64,000 bases of DNA, from contig NZ_BMMH01000003.1 of NCBI RefSeq assembly GCF_014645735.1, positions 372,001 to 436,000 of the forward strand, written 5' to 3'. The notes under the pieces are model-generated. The model was not told the DNA's origin. It made no database searches and was given only the letters and a program-made list of their open reading frames with translations. This document shows, piece by piece, positions 52,080 through 61,095 of this stretch. Both the position numbers and the translations under genes were made by a program. Source of the stretch: Nocardia jinanensis (lineage in GTDB: Bacteria > Actinomycetota > Actinomycetes > Mycobacteriales > Mycobacteriaceae). How positions within the stretch are numbered: position 1 is the stretch's first letter; each line of letters begins with the position of its first letter.

Positions 52080-52505
52080 CTAGCCCGCGTCCCCCACCGG
52101 GCGCCGGGTGAGGGCGACCACCGGTACGGCCCGGCCGGCCGTGTGTTCGTACTCGGCCAGTGCGGGCAGGATCGCGACCATCGCGGCATGGAGACGATCG
52201 CGCTCGGGTCCGGGTTCGATCACCTCGGCGTCGGCTTCGAAGAGTTCGACCCCCACCTGAACCGTCACCGCGGGATGTGCGCGCAGATTATGGAACCAGG
52301 CCGGATTCCGCGGCGCACCGGCGTTCGAGGCGACGATCACGAGACGGTCGCCGTCACGCCGGTACATCACCGGTTTCGTATGCGGTAGACCGGATTTCGC
52401 GCCGATCGTGGTGAGCAGGAGCAGATCGTAGCCCGCGAAAGGCCCACCGACTCGCCCCTCACCCGCACGAAATTCCTCGATGACCTCGTCGTCCCAGGCG
52501 GCCAT
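52080..52505 (-). CDS. Nitroreductase family deazaflavin-dependent oxidoreductase (Ddn-like) 2
   Basis: A 141-residue split-barrel protein. DLLLLTTIGAKSGLPHTKPVMYRRDGDRLVIVASNAGAPRNPAWFHNLRAHPAVTVQVG is the core FDOR-A/Ddn motif set. It probably binds F420 and reduces small molecules or quinones; the substrate is unknown. It is followed upstream on the same strand by a small membrane protein with 37 bases between them. Confidence 0.85.
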   Translation of the reverse strand: MAAWDDEVIEEFRAGEGRVGGPFAGYDLLLLTTIGAKSGLPHTKPVMYRRDGDRLVIVASNAGAPRNPAWFHNLRAHPAVTVQVGVELFEADAEVIEPGPERDRLHAAMVAILPALAEYEHTAGRAVPVVALTRRPVGDAG

Positions 52506-52542
52506 GGCTGCGTCCTCCGCGTCGGATACTGCGGACCGCTGT

Positions 52543-52869
52543 TCAGCGGAGCGCGATCGCCGGGGCGGGGTTCGGTTTGCCCAGCACCCGGTTCAACCAG
52601 AATGCCCCGCGCAACCCGTGAAAAACAGCCATAACGAGCGCACCGGCGCTCAATGCCGCGAATCCCGCCCACGGATGCGAGGCGAGATCGGCCCCGTACC
52701 CGAGCAGGGCCGCCATCACGAAGCCGAGCGTTCCCGCGATCGCGTTCCGTAGGGGCGCGTTTCCGGTGACATTGGGAAACTCCTCACCCATCATCCCCTT
52801 GGCGAAATGCGGAAAAGCGTTCGCGCCCATCACGCCCGCCGCCAAGCCCAGGACCACCGTCAGCAACAT
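52543..52869 (-). CDS. Small four-helix membrane protein
   Basis: 108 residues with about four hydrophobic segments (LLTVVLGLAAGVMGANAFPHF, AGTLGFVMAALLGYG, FAALSAGALVMAVFHG and a shorter one). Conserved-looking ANAFPHFxKGMxGEEFP near the N-terminus is shared with a family of small membrane proteins seen in many bacteria, function unknown. Divergent from the TetR gene at 53002 with twin operators in between, so it is probably that regulator's target. Confidence 0.7.
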   Translation of the reverse strand: MLLTVVLGLAAGVMGANAFPHFAKGMMGEEFPNVTGNAPLRNAIAGTLGFVMAALLGYGADLASHPWAGFAALSAGALVMAVFHGLRGAFWLNRVLGKPNPAPAIALR

Positions 52870-52883
52870 CGGAAACCACCTAA

Positions 52884-52949
52884 TTCAGTCAACACTTGTA
52901 GTCTGAAACTATCAGCCACGCCGATTTCAGTCAACAGACGTAGTCCGAA
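52884..52949. promoter_or_regulatory. Twin 24-bp operator candidates
   Basis: Box 1 (52884-52907) and box 2 (52926-52949) both read TTCAGTCAACA, two bases, then (T/C)GTAGTC(T/C)GAA, each an imperfect dyad. They start 42 bases apart in the divergent gap between the small membrane protein and TetR genes. Confidence 0.65.
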
Positions 52950-53001
52950 CGTCACCGATCGCGCGCCCGGGTCGCGACCGAGCGGGCCCTAGGCTGGTCG
53001 G

Positions 53002-53586
53002 GTGTCCGAAACCCGACCGACCCGAGCCGAACAGCGACGCCGCACCCAGGAACGCATACTGCGGGCGGCCACCCGCCTGTTCGCCGAAACCGGATACGAG
53101 CGCACCACCATCCGCGCTGTCGCGGCCGCTGCGGAAACCGATCCCAGCCTGGTCATGCGATATTTCGGGTCGAAAGAGGAATTGTTCGCCCGAGTCGCGG
53201 TCCCCGAACCCGACGCGCCGATCAGCGGCACACCGGAGCAGGCGGCCGAACAACTGCTCGCCGCGCTCGCGGCGAAGATCGAGGGCGAACCCGATACCGC
53301 CACGCTGGCCGCCATCCGGACCATGCTCACCCACTCCGATACCGCCGAGAGCGTGCGCGAGGCGATGACCGCCCGGCAGCGCCAGGCCGCCGGGCATCTG
53401 GGCCCCGACGACGCGGAACTGCGCGCCGGACTGATCGGCGCACTCACGATAGGTGTCGTCATCAGCCGGCACCTGCTGCACCTGGATTCCGTCGGTGACG
53501 CCGACCCCGACCGCATCGTGGAACTGCTACGCCCGGCCTTCCACGAGATCGCCCACGGCGACACCGACCGGAACCCGGCGTCGTGA
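53002..53586 (+). CDS. TetR family regulator
   Basis: 194 residues from GTG 53002. Helix-turn-helix region: RTQERILRAATRLFAETGYERTTIRAVAAAAETDPSLVMRYFGSKEELFARV (residues ~13-65). The C-terminal domain includes a VISRHLLHLDSVGDADPDRIVELLRPA helix typical of TetR_C_33-type proteins. Likely represses itself and the divergent small membrane protein through the twin boxes. Confidence 0.85.
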   Translation: MSETRPTRAEQRRRTQERILRAATRLFAETGYERTTIRAVAAAAETDPSLVMRYFGSKEELFARVAVPEPDAPISGTPEQAAEQLLAALAAKIEGEPDTATLAAIRTMLTHSDTAESVREAMTARQRQAAGHLGPDDAELRAGLIGALTIGVVISRHLLHLDSVGDADPDRIVELLRPAFHEIAHGDTDRNPAS

Positions 53587-53748
53587 GCAGCTCTTCCACA
53601 ATGATTTCCACGACAGCAGCCGCTCCGTCTCGCCCCCGGACACGCCACTGGAGCACCCGGTAGGGAACCGGATGCCCCAGTCGTCCACCGGGATGCGCGG
53701 GTCAGGACCCGGCGCTCCGGCGGCGACCCGCCACAGCGGGTGAAACGA

Positions 53749-54798
53749 TCAGACGGCCTGCTGCTCGGCTGCCTTCTGCTCGGCCAGCATGGTGAGTGCG
53801 ATATCGACGATCATGTCCTCCTGGCCGCCCACCAACCGGCGCCGGCCGGCTTCCATGAGCAGCGTGCGGACATCGATGCCGTAGCGTTCGCTGGCCGCCT
53901 CGGCATGCCGCAGGAAGCTGGAGTACACCCCGGCGTAGCCGAGCGTGAGAGTTTCGCGATCCACCCGGACCGGCCGGTCCTGTAGCGGCCGGACCAGATC
54001 GTCGGCCGCGTCCTGGAGCGCGAAGACATCACAGCCGTGCTTCCAGCCCAGTACATCCGCGACCGCGACGAACGCCTCGATCGGGGTGTTGCCCGCGCCC
54101 GCGCCGTGCCCGGCGAGCGAGGCATCGACCCGGGTCACCCCGTTCTCCACGGCCACCACCGAATTGGCTACCGACAACGAGAGGTTCTCGTGCGCGTGGA
54201 TCCCGAGTTCGGTGTTCGGGTCGAGCACGTCACGGTAGGCCAGGATCCGATCGCGCACACCGTTCATGGTGAGCCGGCCACCGGAATCGGTGACATAGAC
54301 GCAGTGCGCGCCGTAGCTCTCCATCAGCTTGGCCTGAGCGGCCAATTCCGCCGGTTCGGCCATATGGCTCATCATCAGGAATCCCGAGACGTCCAGGCCG
54401 ATCTCCCGCGCGGTCGCGATGTGCTGGGCCGCGACATCCGCCTCCGTGCAATGGGTGGCGACGCGCACCGAGCGCACGCCGAGACCCCAAGCCCGCCGCA
54501 GATCCTCGGCAGTCCCGACACCGGGCAGCAGCAGACTGGTGAGCCGCGCGTTCTTCAGGTTCGCGGCGGCGGCCTCGAGCCAGGTCCAGTCGCTGTGCGA
54601 ACCCGGCCCGTAGTTGACCGAACCACCGGCGAGTCCGTCCCCGTGCGCGACCTCGATGGCGTCGACACCCGCGGCGTCGAGCGCGGCCACGATCTTCCCC
54701 ACGTTCTCCGGGGAGATCCGGTGCCGGATGGCGTGCATACCGTCGCGCAGGGTCACATCCTGGACGAAAACGGATGGCACAGCTTCGGGCGAGCCCAT
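53749..54798 (-). CDS. dmpG: 4-hydroxy-2-oxovalerate aldolase
   Basis: 349 residues from ATG 54798 (AGGAG eight bases upstream). DmpG/HsaF family: [15 protein letters not shown] carries catalytic R18 and metal-binding D19; [16 protein letters not shown] carries the HxH metal ligands; C-terminal [31 protein letters not shown]. It splits 4-hydroxy-2-oxoacids to pyruvate and an aldehyde that is channelled to the partner dehydrogenase encoded upstream. Third gene of a divergent IclR-linked operon. Confidence 0.92.
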   Translation of the reverse strand: MGSPEAVPSVFVQDVTLRDGMHAIRHRISPENVGKIVAALDAAGVDAIEVAHGDGLAGGSVNYGPGSHSDWTWLEAAAANLKNARLTSLLLPGVGTAEDLRRAWGLGVRSVRVATHCTEADVAAQHIATAREIGLDVSGFLMMSHMAEPAELAAQAKLMESYGAHCVYVTDSGGRLTMNGVRDRILAYRDVLDPNTELGIHAHENLSLSVANSVVAVENGVTRVDASLAGHGAGAGNTPIEAFVAVADVLGWKHGCDVFALQDAADDLVRPLQDRPVRVDRETLTLGYAGVYSSFLRHAEAASERYGIDVRTLLMEAGRRRLVGGQEDMIVDIALTMLAEQKAAEQQAV

Positions 54799-54878
54799 CG
54801 TGCGTTCTCCTTGTCTATCGTGCATGAGCGAGGGCCCTGCATGGCTACGCTGCGCTCCCGCCTCCGGGCCTGACTCGC

Positions 54879-55841
54879 TCATGCTGCCTGCTGGGTGTTC
54901 TGCGCGATCCGCTCGGCGACCTGCAACCCGGCCGAGGTCATGATGTCGAGGTTGCCGGCGTAGGCGGGCAGGTAGTGCGCGGCACCCTCGACCTCGAGGA
55001 ACACCGACACCCGGTGGGTCGGGAACGCGACATTGTCCTTGGCGAGCAGCGTGTGCACCGGCTGGTCCGGCGGGATCGCGTCGATCTGCACTTCCTGCTT
55101 GAGCCGGAAGCCCGGGACGTAGGCCGCCACATCGTCGACCATCTTCACCACGGAGGCCTTGATCTGCTCGTGCGAATCCGCGTCGGGCGCGGTCACCAGG
55201 CAGAAGACCGTATCGCGCATGATCAGCGGCGGTTCGGCCGGATTCAGGATGATCACCGCTTTACCGCGCTCGGCCCCACCGACGGTTTCGATGGCGTGCG
55301 AGGTGGTCTCGGTGAATTCGTCGATATTGGCGCGGGTACCCGGCCCGGCCGATTTCGAGGCGATGGAAGCCACGATCTCGGCGTAGGGCACCGGCACCAC
55401 TCGTGAAACCGCGGCCACGATCGGAATCGTCGCCTGACCACCGCAGGTCACCATGTTCACGTTCGGCGCGCCGAGGTGTTCCTCGAGGTTCACCGGCGGC
55501 ACCACGAACGGGCCGATGGCCGCAGGAGTCAGGTCGATCAGGCGTTTACCCAGCGGCGCCAGCCGCTCGTGGTTCTGTTTGTGCGCCTTGGCCGAAGTCG
55601 CGTCGAAGACGATCTCGATCTCGTCGAAATTCGGCAGCGCGATCAGGCCCTCCACCCCCTCATGGGTGGTGGGCACCTTCAGCCGGGCGGCGCGAGCCAG
55701 GCCGTCGGACTCCGGGTCGATACCGACCATGGCGCCCATCTCCAGGAACCGGGAATGGCGCAGCACTTTGATCATCAGATCGGTGCCGATATTGCCCGAC
55801 CCGATGATCGCGACCTTGGTGCGTTTGTTGTTGTCACTCAC
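54879..55841 (-). CDS. Acetaldehyde dehydrogenase (acetylating), DmpF/HsaG-type
   Basis: A 320-residue protein: NAD motif [18 protein letters not shown] (residues 10-27), catalytic C133 in [15 protein letters not shown]. It converts acetaldehyde or propanal to the acyl-CoA with NAD and CoA, in complex with the aldolase. It overlaps the hydratase gene by 4 bases (ATGA) and lies 80 bases before the aldolase. Confidence 0.92.
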   Translation of the reverse strand: MSDNNKRTKVAIIGSGNIGTDLMIKVLRHSRFLEMGAMVGIDPESDGLARAARLKVPTTHEGVEGLIALPNFDEIEIVFDATSAKAHKQNHERLAPLGKRLIDLTPAAIGPFVVPPVNLEEHLGAPNVNMVTCGGQATIPIVAAVSRVVPVPYAEIVASIASKSAGPGTRANIDEFTETTSHAIETVGGAERGKAVIILNPAEPPLIMRDTVFCLVTAPDADSHEQIKASVVKMVDDVAAYVPGFRLKQEVQIDAIPPDQPVHTLLAKDNVAFPTHRVSVFLEVEGAAHYLPAYAGNLDIMTSAGLQVAERIAQNTQQAA

Positions 55842-56686
55842 TGGGATACCTCCGAGGCGGTGGTGAAGGAAGCCGTAACCGTCCCCAGGCCGGAGATGGC
55901 GGCGGTGACGGTGGCGCCCGGGTGCAGCGGCCGCATCGGACCGAGCGCACCGGAGAGGATCACCTGTCCGGCGCGCAGCGGCTCGCCGAAGGTGCGGGCC
56001 TGCTGGGCGAGCCAGGACAGGGCGTTGAGGGGGTCGCCGAGGCAGGCGGCGCCGTTACCGGTCGATACCTCGTCCCCATCGATACGCATGCTCATGGCGA
56101 CATCGACGGGCTCGAAATCGTCGAGGGTCCGGCGCTCGGTCCCGAGCACGTAGAGCCCGCTCGAGGCGTTGTCGGCGACGGTATCGGCGAAGGAGATGTT
56201 CCAGTCGGTGATCCGGCTGTCCACGATCTCCAGCGCGGCTACCGCCTCGGCCACGGCCGCCCGGCACTGTGCGATATCGAGCGGCCCGTCGGCGAGGTCC
56301 GCGCCCAGGATGAACGCGATCTCGGCCTCGGCCCGGGGTTGCAGCAGCCGGTCGATCGGGATCACATCCCCATCGGAGTAGGCCATATCGGAGAACAGGA
56401 CCCCGAAGTCGGGCTGGTCCACACCCAGCTGCTGCTGCACAGCCTGCGAAGTCGCGCCGATCTTGCGACCGACCACCGTGACCTCCGGGGAGACCCGGGC
56501 GGCATTGAACCGCTCCTGGATCCGGTAGGCGGTGGCGACATCGTCGGGGCTGATCAACCCGTCCCGCAGCGGCGCGCAGGTGCGGCGCGTCTCCGCGGCG
56601 GTGATCAGGCGTTGCGCGGCCCGGGCGACGATCGATTCGTCGATACCGGGCCCGCTGTCGCTGATGCTGTCGACAGTGGTTGCCAC
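55838..56686 (-). CDS. 2-hydroxypenta-2,4-dienoate hydratase (MhpD/HsaE-type)
   Basis: 282 residues from GTG 56686 (GGAGG five bases upstream). Family marks: [31 protein letters not shown], then [31 protein letters not shown]. It hydrates the dienoate formed by meta-cleavage to 4-hydroxy-2-oxovalerate, the substrate for the downstream aldolase. First gene of the operon, divergent from IclR. No ring-cleavage dioxygenase is in this window, so the upstream pathway (aromatic or steroid ring) cannot be fixed; lack of a KstR box near it argues against the hsa set. Confidence 0.88.
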   Translation of the reverse strand: MATTVDSISDSGPGIDESIVARAAQRLITAAETRRTCAPLRDGLISPDDVATAYRIQERFNAARVSPEVTVVGRKIGATSQAVQQQLGVDQPDFGVLFSDMAYSDGDVIPIDRLLQPRAEAEIAFILGADLADGPLDIAQCRAAVAEAVAALEIVDSRITDWNISFADTVADNASSGLYVLGTERRTLDDFEPVDVAMSMRIDGDEVSTGNGAACLGDPLNALSWLAQQARTFGEPLRAGQVILSGALGPMRPLHPGATVTAAISGLGTVTASFTTASEVSQ

Positions 56687-56758
56687 CACGACCTCCGTTC
56701 TCCTCTTCGTTGGGGTATTGACCAGTGCACACCTTGGAAGGGCAGCTGAACAGTAAAA

Positions 56759-56777
56759 TGGTCCACTGACTGGACCA
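56759..56777. promoter_or_regulatory. IclR operator candidate TGGTCCA-5-TGGACCA
   Basis: Perfect 7-bp inverted repeat around CTGAC in the divergent gap between the hydratase (56686) and IclR (56798) start codons. Confidence 0.65.
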
Positions 56778-56797
56778 GTTTCACCAGGAGGGCCGCC

Positions 56798-57565
56798 ATG
56801 CCGGAACACCGACTCGACGAGCGGTCCGTGCTGGGCCGGGCGTTGCTGATCCTGGAGGCGTTCGGGGTGGAGGACCAGGCCGTCGGACTGTCCGAACTCA
56901 CCCGCCGCACCGCGCTGCCGAAGGCCACCGTGCACCGGATGTGCCGCGATCTGGTGACCGCGCGTCTACTGAGTTCCTCGCCGGACGGCTACCGGCTCGG
57001 CCGCGGACTGTTCGAACTGGGGATGCGGGCGGCCACCGAACGCACCCTGCTCGAAGTCGCGGTGCCCTTCCTCCAGGACCTCTTCACCCGCACCCGGGAG
57101 ACCGTGCACTTCGGCGTACGCGACGGCGACGAGGTCGTCTACATCAGCAAGATCGGCGGCCACCGCCAGGCCCGCGCCCCGTCCCGGATCGGCGGCCGGA
57201 TGCCGCTGTACTGCACCGCGATCGGCAAGGCGCTGCTCGCCCATTCCGGACCCGAGACGATCGACCGCATCCTGGCCGGACCGCTGATCAGGCGCACCCC
57301 CCGCACTGTGGTGGCTCCCGGCCTGCTACGAACCCAGCTGGCCCAGATCGCCGAACGCGGGCTGGCCTACGAACGCGAGGAGTCGGCCCTCGGCATCGTC
57401 TGCGTAGCCGCACCCGTACTCAGCGCCGACGACCAACCGCTGGCGGCCATCTCGGTCACCGGCCCGGTCACCCGATTCCACCCCGAGGCGCATGCGGCCT
57501 CGGTCCAGGCCGCTGCGACGGGGGTCGCGTCCATCCTGGCCCGGCGTGCCCAGAACACTGCGTGA
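56798..57565 (+). CDS. IclR family regulator
   Basis: 255 residues from ATG 56798, CAGGAGGG upstream. Winged helix: LGRALLILEAFG, then GLSELTRRTALPKATVHRMCRDLVTARLLSSSPDGYRLG (residues ~12-70); IclR effector domain: RETVHFGVRDGDEVVYISKIGG, then MPLYCTAIGKALLAH. Such proteins sense aromatic or related acids. Divergent from the hydratase-dehydrogenase-aldolase operon, which it most likely regulates through the palindrome between them. Confidence 0.9.
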   Translation: MPEHRLDERSVLGRALLILEAFGVEDQAVGLSELTRRTALPKATVHRMCRDLVTARLLSSSPDGYRLGRGLFELGMRAATERTLLEVAVPFLQDLFTRTRETVHFGVRDGDEVVYISKIGGHRQARAPSRIGGRMPLYCTAIGKALLAHSGPETIDRILAGPLIRRTPRTVVAPGLLRTQLAQIAERGLAYEREESALGIVCVAAPVLSADDQPLAAISVTGPVTRFHPEAHAASVQAAATGVASILARRAQNTA

Positions 57566-57607
57566 ACGGCGGCGGTTACCCCATGTCGCGAGCGGCCGGT
57601 CACCCGG

Positions 57608-58237
57608 CTAAGCGCCGAGCCCGCTCGGCTTCACCCCCAAGACCTGCACGGTCGTACTGGGACCGTGATGGAACACGCCCTCGGCGATATCGCGGTCCAC
57701 CTCCCGGCAGTGCTCCAGGCGCAGCCCGGCCAGATCGCGACGGAGCTCGTCCGGTGTCGGCATTCCGTCCGCGACCGGCGGACCCCCGACCCCGGGCCGG
57801 TCCAGCTGGCGCGGCGTATAGGCCTCGAGCACGAACACACCCCCGGCCCGCAGCGCGCGCACACAGGCCGCGTGCACTCCGGGCCGCAGCGCCGACGGCA
57901 GATGCCCCCAGATGGAAACGATCCCCGACCAGCGCGCCTCGCCCAGATCGAACTCGGTCATATCCGCGACCACGGTTTCGATCTCCACCCCATGTCGCAC
58001 GGCCAGCTCACGGGCATTGGCCAGCCCCACCTCCGACAGATCCACAGCCGTCACGGAGTGCCCCCGACCGGCGAGGAACACCGCGTTGCGACCCTCCCCC
58101 TCGGCCAAGCACAACACTGGGCCCTCGGGTATGCGGTCGGCCACTTCGCGTAGATAGTCATTGGGTTCGGTGCCGTAGGACAGGAACGGTTCCGCATACC
58201 GCTCGTTCCACATCTCGGCCGCTCCGGGCATTGCCAT
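57608..58237 (-). CDS. SAM-dependent methyltransferase (class I)
   Basis: 209 residues from ATG 58237 (adjacent ATGs at 58240 and 58231 are possible; AGGAG best fits 58237). MWNERYAEPFLSYGTEPNDYL starts the domain; SAM motif I is VLCLAEGEGRNAVFLAGRGHSVTAVDLS, and ACVRALRAGGVFVLEAYTP is the post-IV region. It resembles TehB/thiopurine-type small-molecule methyltransferases. Divergent from a MerR-type regulator, which suggests stress- or metal-responsive control. Confidence 0.85.
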   Translation of the reverse strand: MAMPGAAEMWNERYAEPFLSYGTEPNDYLREVADRIPEGPVLCLAEGEGRNAVFLAGRGHSVTAVDLSEVGLANARELAVRHGVEIETVVADMTEFDLGEARWSGIVSIWGHLPSALRPGVHAACVRALRAGGVFVLEAYTPRQLDRPGVGGPPVADGMPTPDELRRDLAGLRLEHCREVDRDIAEGVFHHGPSTTVQVLGVKPSGLGA

Positions 58238-58294
58238 CATCGCTCCTGAATCTCGTGCTTGACGTCTACACCCAGACTGCAAGTTAATGTGAAC

Positions 58295-58738
58295 ATGAAG
58301 TCAACCCGCGGTGCCACGAAGTCGACTCCCGAGCGGTCCGACACGACCTATTCCATCGGCGAACTGTCCGCTCGCTTCGGACTCGCGACCCATGTGCTCC
58401 GACACTGGGAGAGCGTCGGCCTGCTCACTCCCGCGACCAGGGTCAGCGGGCGGCGCCGCTACTCACCGGCACATATCGCCCGGGTCGCGCTGATCCTGCA
58501 CAGCAAGCAGGTCGGCCTCGGCCTGTCCCGCACCCGAGAGCTACTCGACGCCTGCGACGGTCCCGGCCGCCGCCGCGTACTCCGATCGCATCTGGACGAA
58601 CTCGACGAGCAGCTCACCAGAATCCAGACATCGAAGAACCTGATAGCCCATGTACTCGACTGCCGCTACGAGGATTTCACCGAATGCCCCCGATTCCGAT
58701 CGGAGATCCTCGCGGCCTGCGGAGACAATTGCGAATAG
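58295..58738 (+). CDS. MerR family regulator with Cys-rich C-terminus
   Basis: 147 residues from ATG 58295. DNA-binding domain: YSIGELSARFGLATHVLRHWESVGLLTPATRVSGRRRYSPAHIARVALILHSKQVGLGLSRTRELLDAC (residues ~20-85). The C-terminus (LDCRYEDFTECPRFRSEILAACGDNCE) has four cysteines that could bind metal or sense redox state. A TTGACG followed by a long (17-19 base) spacer to an AT-rich hexamer lies at 58259-58289 in the divergent gap, as expected for MerR-controlled promoters. Confidence 0.87.
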   Translation: MKSTRGATKSTPERSDTTYSIGELSARFGLATHVLRHWESVGLLTPATRVSGRRRYSPAHIARVALILHSKQVGLGLSRTRELLDACDGPGRRRVLRSHLDELDEQLTRIQTSKNLIAHVLDCRYEDFTECPRFRSEILAACGDNCE

Positions 58739-58840
58739 AACAGTGCGGGAACTGTCCATCGAGTGACACTCCCGGCTCCGCGAGTCGGGCATCTCCCGAT
58801 GACTTTGTCGTGGGCATCGTCTTCGTTCGGCAGACTGAGA

Positions 58841-59740
58841 TCAGGTAGTACCGGCACTCGACTCCGTGCAGCAATCGACGAATGCCTGCACTGCGGAGTC
58901 GGTATCGGATTCCGCGTGCCACACGACACCCACCCGGCTCGGCGCCACCCCGGTCACCGGGCGGTAAGTGATCCCGGGCCGCGCATAGAATCGTGCGCTG
59001 GACTCCGGCGCCAGCGCCACACCGTAGCCGTTGGCGATCGCGCTCAGCCACTCGTCCGGCTGATCGGTGACCGCGCCGATCCGCGGTGTCCAGCCCGTGT
59101 GTTCGTCCGCGCTCAGCCAGTAATCGCGCCAGGCACCGGTTTCCGCCGGGGCCGCCACGAAGGGTTCGTCCAGCAGGTCCTCGAAGGCAATGGCCTCGCG
59201 GGCCGCGAGCGGGTGCGCCGAGGCCACCGCCACCCAGCGCGGTTCACCGAACAACTCACGCACCCGGAATCGGTCCTGTGCCGGGAACGGTAACCGGAGC
59301 AACGCGACATCCACTTCGGCGTCGGCCAGCCCACCGGTCGGATCCGCCCACGACGCCTGCCGCATATCCACCCGCCAGCCCGGTAGCCGGCGGGAGAATT
59401 CCGCGATGATCCGCGGTGTCGCCTCGTTGGCGGCGCTGGCGAGGAACCCGACGCGTAGTAAGCGGTCGGCCTGCGCGGCGGCGCGCCGGGTCTCCTGAAG
59501 TGCCCGGTCCCATCCGGTGAGCAGCGAGGCCGTCCGGCCCGCCAGGGCTTCCCCGGCGGCAGTGAGTGCCATACCCGCCCGCGACCGCACGAAAAGCCGC
59601 ACACCCAGCAGGTTCTCCAGCTGTTTGATCTGTTTGGTCAAGGCGGGCTGGGAGACGTACAGCCGTTCGGCCGCGCGGGTCAGGTTCCCTTCCGCCGCGA
59701 CTGCGGCGAAGTAGCGCAGTAATCGGGTGTCGACATCCAT
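58841..59740 (-). CDS. LysR family regulator
   Basis: A 299-residue LysR-type regulator: N-terminal LRYFAAVAAEGNLTRAAERLYVSQPALTKQIKQLENLLGVRLFVRS winged helix-turn-helix and a periplasmic-binding-like effector domain. Divergent from a DoxX-like gene, with an ATGCA-N8-TGCAT dyad between them (T-N11-A type), the usual arrangement for a LysR regulator and its target. Confidence 0.9.
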   Translation of the reverse strand: MDVDTRLLRYFAAVAAEGNLTRAAERLYVSQPALTKQIKQLENLLGVRLFVRSRAGMALTAAGEALAGRTASLLTGWDRALQETRRAAAQADRLLRVGFLASAANEATPRIIAEFSRRLPGWRVDMRQASWADPTGGLADAEVDVALLRLPFPAQDRFRVRELFGEPRWVAVASAHPLAAREAIAFEDLLDEPFVAAPAETGAWRDYWLSADEHTGWTPRIGAVTDQPDEWLSAIANGYGVALAPESSARFYARPGITYRPVTGVAPSRVGVVWHAESDTDSAVQAFVDCCTESSAGTT

Positions 59741-59755
59741 TCCATCAGGTTATGA

Positions 59756-59773
59756 ATGCAGGTATTGGTGCAT
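59756..59773. promoter_or_regulatory. LysR box candidate ATGCA-8-TGCAT
   Basis: A dyad fitting T-N11-A, 16 bases from the LysR start and 78 bases from the DoxX-like start. Confidence 0.5.
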
Positions 59774-59850
59774 CTCTCCGGGGCCGGACAGGATGGGTTT
59801 CAGTAGCGAATCGTGGTCTTTCGGACCGCCCCCGAACAGAGAGCGCAACA

Positions 59851-60201
59851 GTGCACACCACCTACCTCGTCGTCGCGATCGTCACCGCCGTATTGAATGC
59901 CGCGGACTCATTCGCCGGTTTCGCCCGGGCGAAGTTCGTTCTCGCCAACTCCGCCGAGGTGGGTGTGCCGCGCAGTTGGCTGCCCTGGCTCGGCGTACTC
60001 AAACTGGCGGGCGCGGCCGGGGTGGTGCTCGGCATCCTGGGCATGAAAGGAGTGGGTCTTGCCGCGGCGGTCGGCTTGGTCCTGTTCTTCATCGGCGCAC
60101 TCATCGCACATCTCCGCGCCCGTGTCTTCTACAACATCGCCTTCCCGGGAACATATTTCGCCCTCGCTCTCGCGACCGCGGCACTCATAGTCGTTCAGTA
60201 G
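59851..60201 (+). CDS. DoxX-like membrane protein
   Basis: 116 residues from GTG 59851. Four hydrophobic segments; FVLANSAEVGVPRSWLPWLGVLKLAGAAGVVLGILGMKGVGLAAAVGLVLFFIGALIAHLRAR is the DoxX-like family pattern. Membrane-embedded; in actinobacteria DoxX-type proteins take part in thiol/oxidative stress systems, though this subgroup is uncharacterised. Probably under control of the divergent LysR gene. Confidence 0.8.
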   Translation: MHTTYLVVAIVTAVLNAADSFAGFARAKFVLANSAEVGVPRSWLPWLGVLKLAGAAGVVLGILGMKGVGLAAAVGLVLFFIGALIAHLRARVFYNIAFPGTYFALALATAALIVVQ

Positions 60202-60316
60202 TATCGCCATGCCAGCGGCCGCGAAGTCGATAGTGAAAGGCGAGAGACGACCACCGGTCAGCCGAGGGATATTCCGACGCCACCGGCGAAGCCGGTGTGA
60301 CCGTCGAAGATCGCGG

Positions 60317-60550
60317 CTACATATCGTATCTGAAACTCCAATGGATCGGGAATTGCGGGCCGTTCCTCCAGCTGTAACAGGCCCTGGTCACTTTCTTGGC
60401 CGGATGGGCGATGGCAGCTGCCATCGCAGCTTTACATTCTTTCTGACTGTCATGGTTCGATACGAATTCGGCGTTCGCGGTCCCGGCCATACCTACCGAA
60501 ATGGTGGCGAAAACGGCTACCGCCGCAGTTGTAATCTGGATACGTTTCAT
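60317..60550 (-). CDS. Small secreted protein
   Basis: 77 residues from ATG 60550, with GGAGAGAG upstream. Signal peptide MKRIQITTAAVAVFATISVG, cleavage near MAGTANA-E. The mature ~50 residues have two cysteines (QKECKAAMAAA and TRACYSWRNG) and end with HWSFRYDM. Resembles other small actinobacterial exported proteins without an assigned function. Confidence 0.7.
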   Translation of the reverse strand: MKRIQITTAAVAVFATISVGMAGTANAEFVSNHDSQKECKAAMAAAIAHPAKKVTRACYSWRNGPQFPIHWSFRYDM

Positions 60551-60855
60551 AACATTCTCTCTCCGGATATCGACGTAGCTCCGAACGGCGCCGATCGCCA
60601 ATCTAATGGGGGCAGTGGCGGTTTTGCGATCCACAGCCGCGGTTTTTACGGTCATCTGAGAATCAGAAGAACGGCCGGCGCGAGGGTTATCGCGCCGGAT
60701 ATCACTTCGCGCGTGCGACGAGCGCCGGGGCGGCAAGCGACCCCCACGAGCGGCGACGCGCTCCGGTCTCGACCAGAGCGGTGACAATGACCCGCTGCCC
60801 CACCGAGCGCACCGCCACTGGACCGCTGCGGCGAACCCTCCCATCGTAACGACAA
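60551..60855. other. Intergenic with a palindrome near its right edge
   Basis: No gene is seen. AACGACA-AG-TGTCGTT (60848-60863) straddles the right border, just before the ATPase remnant. Confidence 0.45.
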
Positions 60856-61095
60856 GTGTCGTTGACATGCGCGATCTGCTATCTCGACGAGGTGGTCGAG
60901 GCCCGGCACGACTCGCTGGCGATCCTGCATTCGCTCACCGACCATCGCCGCGCGCTCTACCTGGACCGGGCCGACGAGGTTGTCCACGCACCGGAGACGT
61001 TCATGCTGGCCTGCTCCTACAACCCGGCCTACCGCAGTTCGCTCAAGGAGCTGAAACCGTCTTTCCGACAGCGGTTCATGACCCTCACGATTCCC
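60856..61095 (+). pseudogene. Remnant of a NorQ/CbbQ-type AAA+ ATPase
   Basis: The frame reads CYLDEVVEARHDSLAILHSL, then TDHRRALYLDRADEVVHAPETFMLACSYNPAYRSSLKELKPSFRQRF, the Walker B to sensor-1/arginine region of NorQ/CbbQ ATPases (LDEIVEAR...HPLTDHRR...SYNPGYQS.LK.LK...RQRF). The N-terminal Walker A half is missing and the frame drifts after residue ~80. Such ATPases activate nitric-oxide reductase, RuBisCO or similar partners; no partner gene is present here. Confidence 0.65.

Noticed and set aside
53749..56686. Naming the operon hsaE-hsaG-hsaF
   Set aside because: The enzymes match, but no KstR box or steroid ring-cleavage genes are adjacent and an IclR gene with a dyad is divergent.
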